A stretch of 64,000 bases of DNA, taken from NCBI RefSeq assembly GCF_021730445.1, contig NZ_JADNRM010000001.1, positions 147,848 through 211,847 of the forward strand. Reading direction: 5' to 3'. Below, one piece after another: positions 47,368 through 54,833 of this stretch (position 1 is its first letter; every line of letters starts with the position of its first letter). The notes under the pieces were generated by a model. It was not told the DNA's origin. It ran no database searches and saw nothing but the letters and a program-made list of their open reading frames with translations. Both the position numbers and the translations under genes were made by a program. The DNA is from Phocaeicola faecalis (GTDB lineage: Bacteria; Bacteroidota; Bacteroidia; Bacteroidales; Bacteroidaceae).

Positions 47368-48399
47368 ATGAAGAAAACTTATTTGCCGGCAGAATGGCAC
47401 AAACAAAGCTTGATACAATTGACATGGCCCCATATAGACACTGATTGGGCCTATATGTTGGAAGAAGTAGATACTTGCTTCCTTAATATAGCTTACGAAA
47501 TTTTGGAACGTCAGCCTTTGCTGGTAGTAGCCCCGGAGCCTCATCGAATCGGGGACAGAATCTATGAACACGGATGCAATGTGAAGAATCTCACCGTTTC
47601 GGCCGTGAAGACTAACGATACATGGGCACGCGACCACGCCTTTATTACCATGCTGAAAGAAAACGGAGAACCGCTCTTGTTGGATTTCTGCTTTAACGGT
47701 TGGGGAATGAAGTTTGCCGCCAATTATGATAATATGATAAACTCCAATCTATATTATCGCTGCAAGACATTGACCGGAGAATATGTCTACCAAAGAAATT
47801 TCATTTTAGAGGGAGGCTCGATAGAAAGTGATGGAAAGGGAACGCTCCTCACCACAGAGAAATGCTTGCTGTCTCCCAACCGAAACGAGAAAACAAAAGA
47901 AGAAACGGAACAATATCTGAAAGAAATATTCAACTTGAAACAGGTGTTATGGCTGAAGCACGGTTATCTGGCCGGAGACGATACAGACAGTCATATCGAC
48001 ACGCTGGCACGTTTCTGTCCCGACGATACCATCGTATATGTGCAATGCACAGACAAAAAAGACGAGCATTATGAAGAGCTGGCGGCAATGGAGGAAGAAC
48101 TGAAAGCTTTCCGGACACCGGAGGGAAATCCCTACCGCTTACTCCCCCTCCCTATGGCCGATGCCATTTATGATATAAATGAAGAACGGCTGCCGGCAAC
48201 CTATGCCAATTTCCTGATTATGAATGAAGCCGTTCTGCTTCCCACATACAATCAGCCCAAGAACGATACTCGTGCTAAAAAAGTGTTGGAAAAAGCTTTT
48301 CCCGGAAGAGAGATTGTCTGTGTGAATTGCACGGCACTGATTAAACAACATGGCTCACTTCATTGTGTCACCATGCAATATCCTGAAGGTGTATATTAA
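47368..48399 (+). CDS. aguA: Agmatine deiminase
   Basis: 343 residues, Porphyromonas-type peptidylarginine deiminase family. Landmarks: 'LTWPHIDTDW', 'TWARDHAF', 'ILEGGSIESDGKGTLLTT', 'YLAGDDTDSHIDTLARF' and the C-terminal catalytic Cys in 'KQHGSLHCVTMQYPEG'. It converts agmatine to N-carbamoylputrescine, the substrate of the next gene. Starts 14 bp after tamB. Confidence 0.95.
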   Translation: MKKTYLPAEWHKQSLIQLTWPHIDTDWAYMLEEVDTCFLNIAYEILERQPLLVVAPEPHRIGDRIYEHGCNVKNLTVSAVKTNDTWARDHAFITMLKENGEPLLLDFCFNGWGMKFAANYDNMINSNLYYRCKTLTGEYVYQRNFILEGGSIESDGKGTLLTTEKCLLSPNRNEKTKEETEQYLKEIFNLKQVLWLKHGYLAGDDTDSHIDTLARFCPDDTIVYVQCTDKKDEHYEELAAMEEELKAFRTPEGNPYRLLPLPMADAIYDINEERLPATYANFLIMNEAVLLPTYNQPKNDTRAKKVLEKAFPGREIVCVNCTALIKQHGSLHCVTMQYPEGVY

Positions 48400-48414
48400 T
48401 AAGATGTTTACAAT

Positions 48415-49302
48415 ATGAGAAGAACAATTAAAGTAGGACTCATTCAGCAGTGTTGTACAGGCAGCTCGGCTGAAAACATGAATAAACTGAGATGCAGTAT
48501 AGAGGATGTAGCATCCAAGGGCGCAGAACTAGTGGTGTTGCAGGAATTGCACAACACGCTTTATTTCTGTCAGACAGAAGACACCTCCCTGTTTAATCTG
48601 GCAGAAACGATTCCCGGCCCTTCCACCGAATTCTACAGTGGGATTGCATCCGCCAACGGCATCGTACTAGTCACTTCTTTATTTGAGAAACGTGCTCCGG
48701 GAGTCTATCATAACACAGCCGTTGTATTTGATAAAGACGGCAGCATGGCCGGAAAGTACAGAAAAATGCATATCCCGGACGATCCTGCATATTATGAGAA
48801 ATTCTATTTCACTCCGGGAGACTTGGGGTTCGAGCCTATCCAAACCTCAATAGGAAAATTGGGCGTACAAGTTTGTTGGGACCAATGGTATCCTGAAGGA
48901 GCACGTCTGATGGCTCTGAAAGGTGCTGAAATTCTAATCTATCCCACTGCCATCGGTTGGGAAAGTACAGATACCCCGGAAGAAAAGGCCCGCCAACTGG
49001 AGGCATGGGTCATTTCCCAACGAGGACATGCCATAGCCAACGGATTACCCGTAATAGCAGTCAATCGCGTAGGACATGAACCCGACCCCTCGAAACAGAC
49101 AAATGGAATTCAGTTTTGGGGAAATAGCTTTGCAGCAGGCCCTCAAGGTGAAATTCTGGCACAGGCCGGCAACATGGAAGAGCAAAACATAGTAGTGGAA
49201 GTAGACATCACGCGAAGCGAAGAAGTTCGCCGTTGGTGGCCATTCTTCAGAGACCGCAGGATAGACGAATTTGACAAATTGACCAAACGATTTATTGACT
49301 AA
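48415..49302 (+). CDS. aguB: N-carbamoylputrescine amidase
   Basis: 295 residues, nitrilase superfamily. The catalytic triad is Glu in 'LQELHNTLYF', Lys in 'RKMHIPDD' and Cys in 'VQVCWDQWYPEGAR'. It gives putrescine, CO2 and ammonia. With aguA it completes the agmatine route to putrescine. Starts 15 bp after aguA. Confidence 0.95.
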   Translation: MRRTIKVGLIQQCCTGSSAENMNKLRCSIEDVASKGAELVVLQELHNTLYFCQTEDTSLFNLAETIPGPSTEFYSGIASANGIVLVTSLFEKRAPGVYHNTAVVFDKDGSMAGKYRKMHIPDDPAYYEKFYFTPGDLGFEPIQTSIGKLGVQVCWDQWYPEGARLMALKGAEILIYPTAIGWESTDTPEEKARQLEAWVISQRGHAIANGLPVIAVNRVGHEPDPSKQTNGIQFWGNSFAAGPQGEILAQAGNMEEQNIVVEVDITRSEEVRRWWPFFRDRRIDEFDKLTKRFID

Positions 49303-49378
49303 AAGACGAATAAGTAGAAGAACGGTAGAAACGTTATCGTTATATAAATTCACATATTCGTTAAACAAATTGCGATTG

Positions 49379-49432
49379 AAGCTGTTTTGTTATCAGATTA
49401 TCTAAAAGATATATTGATTAACAAAACAGCTT
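49379..49432. promoter_or_regulatory. 14-bp perfect inverted repeat just before the DUF4251 start codon
   Basis: AAGCTGTTTTGTTA (49379-49392) pairs with its exact complement at 49419-49432, ending 5 nt before ATG 49438. It may end transcription from aguB (tail TTTAATT is weak) or fold over the translation start of the next gene. Confidence 0.6.
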
Positions 49433-49437
49433 TAATT

Positions 49438-50028
49438 ATGAAAAAAGTATTATTCTTAGCAGCATTGTTACTTGTTTGCTTCAGCGGAGTAACGAATGCA
49501 CAAACCAGAAAACAAAGAGAAGATGCCAAACGCGAAGCATGGAAAAAAGAACGTCAGGAAAAGAAGGCTTTGGAAGCGCAACAGGATTCCGTGTCTTTCA
49601 TGAAAGCTATCGATGCCTTGAAAAACGGTTCTTTTGTTTTGGAAGCCGACAACGTAGTATTCCGTAATGGTATCATGCGTTTCGTGTCCTCAAACACCAA
49701 CTATGTGGAAGTAAACGACGGACAAGGAATTATTCAGACTGCCTTCACTAACTTTGTGTATAACTGGAGTCCGAACGGTCTGGGCGGTGTCACAGTACAG
49801 GGTAGCGTAAACGGTATAAGTATGCGCCAAGATAAGGATGGTAATGTGTATTACAACTACGGCATCAACGGCATTGCTGTATCAGCCACCGTCTCCATTG
49901 TATTGACCGGCGGTACTAATCAGGCCAGTGTAACCGTCAACCCGAATTTCTCCGGAAATACGTTGACCATGAACGGTTATTTGGTTCCTTACAATGAAAG
50001 CGACGTGTTCCAGGGAACAACCTGGTAA
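49438..50028 (+). CDS. Secreted DUF4251 protein
   Basis: 196 residues from ATG 49438 with signal peptide ending 'SGVTNAQ'. A Lys/Glu-rich linker ('RKQREDAKREAWKKERQEKK') follows. The rest ('FVLEADNVVFRNGIM', 'PNGLGGVTVQGSV', 'NPNFSGNTLTMNGYLVP') matches the DUF4251 beta-rich domain of Bacteroidetes. Function unknown; probably periplasmic. Confidence 0.85.
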   Translation: MKKVLFLAALLLVCFSGVTNAQTRKQREDAKREAWKKERQEKKALEAQQDSVSFMKAIDALKNGSFVLEADNVVFRNGIMRFVSSNTNYVEVNDGQGIIQTAFTNFVYNWSPNGLGGVTVQGSVNGISMRQDKDGNVYYNYGINGIAVSATVSIVLTGGTNQASVTVNPNFSGNTLTMNGYLVPYNESDVFQGTTW

Positions 50029-50050
50029 TGCTTATCGAAAGACAATATAA

Positions 50051-50084
50051 AAAAACTCCTGAGAGCTATCTTTCAGGAGTTTTT
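50051..50084. terminator. Bidirectional terminator
   Basis: AAAAACTCCTGA (50051-50062) pairs with TCAGGAGTTTTT (50073-50084) with A/T tails on both sides, between the convergent DUF4251 and aspS genes. Confidence 0.88.
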
Positions 50085-50100
50085 TATGTATCTGTTACTT

Positions 50101-51858
50101 TTATTCTTTAATATCGACAACCAGATTCAACTCATCCAACTGTTTTTGGTCCAAAGCAGCAGGAGCATCCAACATCACATCACGTCCACTGTTATTCTTC
50201 GGGAATGCAATGCAGTCACGGATACTGTCAAGACCGGCAAACAACGATACCCAACGGTCGAGGCCGTATGCCAAACCACCATGAGGAGGAGCACCATATT
50301 TAAATGCATTCATCAGGAAGCCAAACTGCTCTTGTGCCTTTTCAGGAGTAAAGCCCAGAATCTCGAACATCTTGGCCTGCAGCTGAGAGTCATGGATACG
50401 GATAGATCCCCCTCCTACTTCTACACCATTTACAACCATATCGTATGCATCGGCACGAACAGCCGCCGGGTCTGTATCCAACAAGGGAATGTCTTCATCT
50501 TTCGGATGAGTAAACGGATGGTGCATTGCCATCAAGCGGTTTTCTTCTTCGCTCCACTCAAACATCGGGAAGTCAACAACCCACAGGCAAGCAAACTTAT
50601 TCTTGTCACGCAAGCCCAATTGACGGCCCATCTCCAGACGAAGTTCACACAACTGCTTGCGAGTCTTCATGGCATCGTCACCACTCAGAATCAGAATCAA
50701 ATCACCCGGTTTAGCACCAAAAGCTTCTTTCATCTGTTGCAGCACCTCTTGTGAGTAGAATTTATCTACGCTTGATTTTACATTTCCATCAGCTTCTACG
50801 CGAGCATACACCATACCCTTTGCACCAATCTGCGGTCTCTTAACGAAATCAGTCAACTGGTCAAGCTGCTTGCGGGTATAAACGGCAGCACCCTCTGCAC
50901 AAATACCGCCAATATATGCAGCATCATCAAACACAGAGAAGCCGTGACCTTTCAGAATATCCATCAGTTCAACAAACTTCATTCCGAAACGCAAATCAGG
51001 TTTGTCGCTACCATAATATTTCATAGCATCCGCCCACGGCATACGAATGAACGGCTCAGTGAGTTCAACGCCACGCAATTCCTTGAACAAATGTTTGGCC
51101 ATTCCTTCAAAGGTAGAAATGATATCTTCCTGCTCCACAAAGCTCATCTCACAGTCTATCTGAGTAAACTCAGGCTGGCGGTCAGCACGAAGGTCTTCAT
51201 CACGAAAACATTTCACGATTTGGAAATAGCGATCCATGCCCGACACCATCAATAACTGTTTCAATGTTTGCGGTGACTGAGGCAATGCATAGAACTGTCC
51301 CGGATTCATGCGTGAAGGAACCACAAAGTCGCGGGCCCCTTCAGGAGTAGAACCGACCAACATAGGTGTTTCTATCTCGAGGAACCCTTTGCTGTCCAGA
51401 TAACGACGTACTTCCATCGTCATTCTATGGCGTAATTCCAAATTCTGACGGACACAACCGCGTCGCAAATCCAAATAACGGTATTTCATGCGGATATCGT
51501 CACCGCCGTCACTATTGTCTTCAATAGTGAAAGGAGGAGTAAGTGCGCTGTTGAGGACATTCAGTTCCGATACGATAATTTCTATTTCACCGGTAGGAAT
51601 ATTCGTATTTTTATTTGAACGCTCATTCACTTCACCGGTCACCTGAATCACAAATTCACGTCCCAAATGATTAGCGCGTTCACAAAGTTCGGCATTCACT
51701 TCTGTATTGAATACCAGCTGAGTAATACCATAACGGTCGCGAAGGTCGACGAAGGTCATTCCTCCCATTTTACGTGCACGCTGTACCCAGCCGGCCAACG
51801 TTACACTTTTGCCTGCATCGGAGAGTCGCAACTCTCCGCAAGTATGACTTCTGAACAT
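50101..51858 (-). CDS. aspS: Aspartyl-tRNA synthetase
   Basis: 585 residues from ATG 51858 ('[11 protein letters not shown]'), full length. OB-fold anticodon domain (1-110), class II motif 2 '[16 protein letters not shown]', bacterial insertion domain, and motif 3 'GLAYGLDRW'. Attaches Asp to tRNA-Asp. The start seven codons upstream (51879) would sit next to the promoter and lacks conservation. Confidence 0.97.
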   Translation of the reverse strand: MFRSHTCGELRLSDAGKSVTLAGWVQRARKMGGMTFVDLRDRYGITQLVFNTEVNAELCERANHLGREFVIQVTGEVNERSNKNTNIPTGEIEIIVSELNVLNSALTPPFTIEDNSDGGDDIRMKYRYLDLRRGCVRQNLELRHRMTMEVRRYLDSKGFLEIETPMLVGSTPEGARDFVVPSRMNPGQFYALPQSPQTLKQLLMVSGMDRYFQIVKCFRDEDLRADRQPEFTQIDCEMSFVEQEDIISTFEGMAKHLFKELRGVELTEPFIRMPWADAMKYYGSDKPDLRFGMKFVELMDILKGHGFSVFDDAAYIGGICAEGAAVYTRKQLDQLTDFVKRPQIGAKGMVYARVEADGNVKSSVDKFYSQEVLQQMKEAFGAKPGDLILILSGDDAMKTRKQLCELRLEMGRQLGLRDKNKFACLWVVDFPMFEWSEEENRLMAMHHPFTHPKDEDIPLLDTDPAAVRADAYDMVVNGVEVGGGSIRIHDSQLQAKMFEILGFTPEKAQEQFGFLMNAFKYGAPPHGGLAYGLDRWVSLFAGLDSIRDCIAFPKNNSGRDVMLDAPAALDQKQLDELNLVVDIKE

Positions 51859-51887
51859 ATATTCTTTAATTTTAATCAATTATCGTG

Positions 51888-51919
51888 CAAAGGTACGACA
51901 TGTTTTTCATTTATGCAAT
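51888..51919 (-). promoter_or_regulatory. Promoter of aspS
   Basis: On the minus strand ATTG (51919-51916), 20 bp, TACCTTTG (51895-51888). Confidence 0.65.
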
Positions 51920-51965
51920 TTTATTGATTGGCTTCTAATGTCAATAATTACATATTATTATTCAT

Positions 51966-52001
51966 AAAAAAAGTCCCGTTACACGAATGGTTACGGAACT
52001 T
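51966..52001 (-). terminator. Terminator of the thioredoxin-like gene
   Basis: On the minus strand AAGTTCCGT pairs with ACGGGACTT (one G-T pair) and is followed by seven T. Confidence 0.75.
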
Positions 52002-52028
52002 CTTTCCTGATAAGCAAATTACCGGTTA

Positions 52029-52325
52029 TCAACCTTTAAACATTTCTATTATCTCTTTCAACTCTCCGGGAAACACCTCCCCTGTCTTTTGCCAAAGAAT
52101 GGAATTATTCTTCATGAGAATAAAACTTGGAACAGTATCGACGTCGAATTCCTTAGCTACCTTCTCGTCTCCTTCGGTATTAACACGAATGATATTTATA
52201 GGATTTTCAAATTCATGTATCACAGGGTCTATCCATTCATAATGTGGCGACCAGTCGGCATAAAAAATCAGCAATGTCAAGTTTCCCGATTGCCCGGCAT
52301 CTTCTATTTGTTTTGCAAGATTCAT
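52029..52325 (-). CDS. Thioredoxin-fold protein without active-site cysteines
   Basis: 98 residues with the thioredoxin pattern: 'LTLLIFYADWSPHYEWIDPVIHEF', central 'IIRVNTEGDEKVAKEFDVDTVPSFILMKN' (cis-Pro conserved), and the terminal helix (landmarks quoted in part). Where thioredoxins have WCGPC this one has WSPHY, and there is no Cys in the protein, so it cannot be a disulfide reductase. A binding or scaffold role is more likely. Leftward gene just upstream of aspS. Confidence 0.8.
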   Translation of the reverse strand: MNLAKQIEDAGQSGNLTLLIFYADWSPHYEWIDPVIHEFENPINIIRVNTEGDEKVAKEFDVDTVPSFILMKNNSILWQKTGEVFPGELKEIIEMFKG

Positions 52326-52360
52326 ATTTATTCAGCTTTTAAGTTTTTATACAATCATTG

Positions 52361-52543
52361 TTATCCCCTGCTCCCCAAACTATCCGTATCCGGATTCAGT
52401 TCTTTTACGGCAGCTTTCACTTGCTTTTTGGTAGGTTTACCGGTATTGGCCACTTGTTCCACCGGATATCTCTTTTCCTCTTTGAGCAAATTTACTTTTT
52501 GCTCTTCTTCTTGCTTTTTATTCTCTGTGATATGCATACTCAT
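52361..52543 (-). CDS. Small charged protein, possibly the tail of a frameshifted zinc-ribbon gene
   Basis: 60 residues from ATG 52543; ATG 52537 or 52561 are also possible. Rich in Lys/Glu then 'VEQVANTGKPTKKQVKAAVKEL' (partly quoted); no known domain. The frame is open further upstream to 52684. If the G7 tract at 52624-52630 (minus strand) had one more G, a zinc-knuckle-like stretch 'YCPQCGGD' would be joined in frame to this protein. So it may be a stand-alone gene or the 3' part of a broken or phase-variable one. Confidence 0.5.
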   Translation of the reverse strand: MSMHITENKKQEEEQKVNLLKEEKRYPVEQVANTGKPTKKQVKAAVKELNPDTDSLGSRG

Positions 52544-52796
52544 TATCTTTTTAGGATTCATGCTAATGGAACAATACAAATTAATAGATGGTTCATTATT
52601 CCCTTTAAAATTTGCTTCCACCTCCCCCCCTCCATTATTCTTTTTTCGGATAACACTGCAATGCGAAGTCTGTCGCCTCCACATTGTGGGCAGTAATATG
52701 GGAAAAGGAAGAAAAAAAGTTTTGCTTTTAACAATCTAATATTCAACCATATAAAAAGAAACAATGAAAATACAAGATAAAAAAGATGCGCAAAAG

Positions 52797-52827
52797 TTTG
52801 CAGATATAAAAATAACTCGTACCTTTG
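52797..52827 (+). promoter_or_regulatory. Promoter of tRNA-Pro
   Basis: TTTG (52797-52800), 19 bp, TACCTTTG (52820-52827): both boxes perfect. The rest of the 325-bp gap before the tRNA holds only the possible frameshifted reading frame described for the leftward gene. Confidence 0.75.
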
Positions 52828-52867
52828 CATCGCTTTTGAAAAACAAAGCAACACTAAAATAAAGATT

Positions 52868-52942
52868 CGGGGTGTAGCGCAGTCCGGTTAGCGCACCTGC
52901 TTTGGGAGCAGGGGGTCGTGGGTTCGAATCCCGCTACCCCGA
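52868..52942 (+). tRNA. tRNA-Pro (anticodon UGG)
   Basis: Cloverleaf read by eye: acceptor CGGGGTG with TACCCCG, D arm GCGC/GCGC, anticodon stem CCTGC/GCAGG with loop TTTGGGA (anticodon TGG), T arm GTGGG TTCGAATC CCGC, discriminator A. CCA is not encoded. The 3' part is duplicated at 62055-62109, marking it as the integration target of the mobile element. Confidence 0.95.
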
Positions 52943-52943
52943 C
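52889..52943. repeat. Left attachment site (55-bp direct repeat, tRNA-Pro 3' part)
   Basis: The 55 bases from TAGCGCACC in the tRNA D arm through CCCCGAC are identical to 62055-62109. The copies also share a similar terminator just after the repeat. Confidence 0.93.
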
Positions 52944-52954
52944 GACAGAGAATC

Positions 52955-52987
52955 AAGGAGTTACGATAAAGGTAGCTCCTTTTTTTA
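52955..52987 (+). terminator. Terminator after tRNA-Pro
   Basis: AAGGAG-T-TAC pairs with GTA-G-CTCCTT, followed by TTTTTTT. A close copy follows the right att site (62121-62153). Confidence 0.8.
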
Positions 52988-53013
52988 TTGCTTGAATAGG
53001 GCGGTTTACCTTT

Positions 53014-53048
53014 GGTTTAACCGAGTGAGTTAAACCGAGAGTTAAACC
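53014..53048. promoter_or_regulatory. Integrase arm-type repeats, left end
   Basis: GAGTTAAACC at 53027-53036 and 53039-53048 (12-bp offset), plus an inverted GGTTTAAC at 53014-53021. They directly precede the integrase ATG at 53057, so they may also regulate it. Confidence 0.7.
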
Positions 53049-53056
53049 AAAAAACG

Positions 53057-54271
53057 ATGAATGCAACTGTAAATGTCGTATGCTACACATCTAAAATTTT
53101 ATCTAATGGCGAACATCCGTTGATGCTTCGCATCTGTAAGGACGGTAAGAAGAAATACCAAAGCTTGGGAATATCGGTCAATCCGAAATATTGGGATTTT
53201 AAGAAGAACGTACCAAAGTCCAAATGTCCTAACTTGGAATATATCCAAAAGATTATTCTTGATAAGAAGCTGGAACTTCAAGAACGAGTGCTTGAAATGA
53301 AAGCCGACCAAAAGAACTATTCGGCTGAAACGCTTGTCGCGATGCAAGAGCAAACGACAAATCTAAAAACAGTCGGGTGCTTCTATCAAGAAATCATTGC
53401 CCAATGCAAAGCAGATAATAAATGTGGGAACAGGTTAGTTTATCTCAATTCTTACAATTCGCTGATGAGGTTTACAAAAGGGAAGCTGGAAATACCGTTT
53501 AACGTAATTAATGTGGCATGGCTTGAAAAATACGAGAAATGGCTTCGGACAAATGGAAATAAGGAAACTACAATCAGCTTGATGTTTCGCACTTTGCGGA
53601 GTACATATAATAAGGCTATCAATGCCAAGTGTGCCCGAAAGTCCGATTATCCATTTAATGAATATAAAATATCCAAGTTCGATGTCACCACTCAAAAACG
53701 AGCCATAGCTAAAACAGAAATGTTGAAATTCACGGAAACTTCTCAACCGATAGGACAGAAAAAATATGTGGAGTTAAGTAAGGACATCTTTATATTCAGC
53801 TATCTGTGTGGCGGCATCAATTTTACCGACATAGCTAATTTGACACGGGCGAACATAATAAATGGCAGATTACACTATATTCGTCAAAAAACGGGAAAGC
53901 CAATAAAGATTGGAATACCGAAGGAAGCTATGCTGATAATTGAGAAATACTCAAAAGAGAATAATGGGTACTTGTTCCCGATTTTGGATAACAAAGTACA
54001 TAAAACAGCTTTGCAGAAACAGAATCGGATTCATAAAATACGTGGCAAGGTGAATGAAGTTCTAAAAATACTCGGTAAGCGATTGGGAATTGAAGCCAAC
54101 ATTACGACCTATGTTGCCCGCCATTCGTTCGCGAGTGTCCTTAAAAAGTCGGGAGTGAACATAGCATTGATAAGCGAAGCATTAGGACATTCAGATTTAG
54201 CGACCACTCAAATATATTTGGATAGCTTCGACAATGAACAAGTAGATGAAGCGATGAAGAATTTACTTTGA
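53057..54271 (+). CDS. int: Tyrosine recombinase integrase of the element
   Basis: 404 residues in the Bacteroidales layout: arm-binding domain (1-100: 'LMLRICKDGKKKYQSLGISV'), core-binding SAM-like domain (about 110-210) and catalytic domain. In the catalytic domain the first Arg is replaced by Gly ('YLCGGINFTDIANL', about 252), as known for IntDOT, which also lacks it; the rest is normal: Lys in 'RQKTGKP', Arg in 'VARHSFAS' (about 354), His in 'LGHSDLATTQ' and Tyr in 'QIYLDSF' (about 385). It lies next to the intact tRNA and should carry out integration. Confidence 0.93.
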   Translation: MNATVNVVCYTSKILSNGEHPLMLRICKDGKKKYQSLGISVNPKYWDFKKNVPKSKCPNLEYIQKIILDKKLELQERVLEMKADQKNYSAETLVAMQEQTTNLKTVGCFYQEIIAQCKADNKCGNRLVYLNSYNSLMRFTKGKLEIPFNVINVAWLEKYEKWLRTNGNKETTISLMFRTLRSTYNKAINAKCARKSDYPFNEYKISKFDVTTQKRAIAKTEMLKFTETSQPIGQKKYVELSKDIFIFSYLCGGINFTDIANLTRANIINGRLHYIRQKTGKPIKIGIPKEAMLIIEKYSKENNGYLFPILDNKVHKTALQKQNRIHKIRGKVNEVLKILGKRLGIEANITTYVARHSFASVLKKSGVNIALISEALGHSDLATTQIYLDSFDNEQVDEAMKNLL

Positions 54272-54275
54272 AACC

Positions 54276-54306
54276 ATTGCAATATGAATGAAAAGTTATA
54301 TCTTTG
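54276..54306 (+). promoter_or_regulatory. Promoter of the structured region after the integrase gene
   Basis: ATTG (54276-54279), 19 bp, TATCTTTG (54299-54306). Transcription would start near 54313, at the first hairpin of the structured region. Confidence 0.65.
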
Positions 54307-54312
54307 CATCAA

Positions 54313-54800
54313 TTCTACAACAGTGGTAGAAGATACGGGCTAAGACTTAAATAAGCCCTGTTTTTACTAATGGTTCACGTGACAGTGCAGTTATCAAGTG
54401 AGATAATCAAGAAAGGTAACCATATAAGAAGCTTGTCAGCAATTAAATTCTACTGCATAAGTAGCGGCTTCTGTAACTAAGTTCTCGGAGCAATGACTTC
54501 CGAAATTTATTATTGGATGAATATTCATTCACGCTTTGTAAGGGTGAATTGTGTCCAATCGTAAGGCGAACTTGGTTGCAGGAGCTTTTTATTTACCCTT
54601 AGTCCAATTGTTAAATTTCTAAATTCATCAAATTATGCCAATGAATTTAAGAATCCGAACAATTGGATTGAGCCGCCAATCGGTGCTTGTCACTCCGACA
54701 AGTCTTTATCGGCTCACGAGTTTTACAACTTTATATGGGTCTGAACTCCATTTTTCGGATGGGGTAACAAAATCATCATGCCCATATAATAACAGGTTTT
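54313..54800 (+). ncRNA. Candidate large structured RNA (about 490 nt) or structured leader
   Basis: Nearly every segment pairs locally. Helices read by eye: 54313-54318/54326-54331; 54337-54341/54354-54358 followed by TGTTTTTAC (early terminator); 54370-54375/54418-54423 enclosing 54391-54395/54402-54406; 54427-54432/54467-54472 enclosing 54450-54454/54460-54464; 54512-54517/54554-54559 enclosing 54527-54532/54544-54549; 54603-54612/54658-54667 (10 bp) enclosing 54621-54628/54641-54648; 54670-54675/54710-54715 enclosing 54686-54691/54697-54702; 54731-54739/54781-54789 enclosing 54745-54751/54759-54765, followed by GGTTTTT. A 68-codon frame here is not convincing. It may be a free RNA or the leader of the helicase-like gene. 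Confidence 0.6.
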
Positions 54801-54833
54801 TCCAAGTTTCTTACCTCCTAAATACGATGCGTC

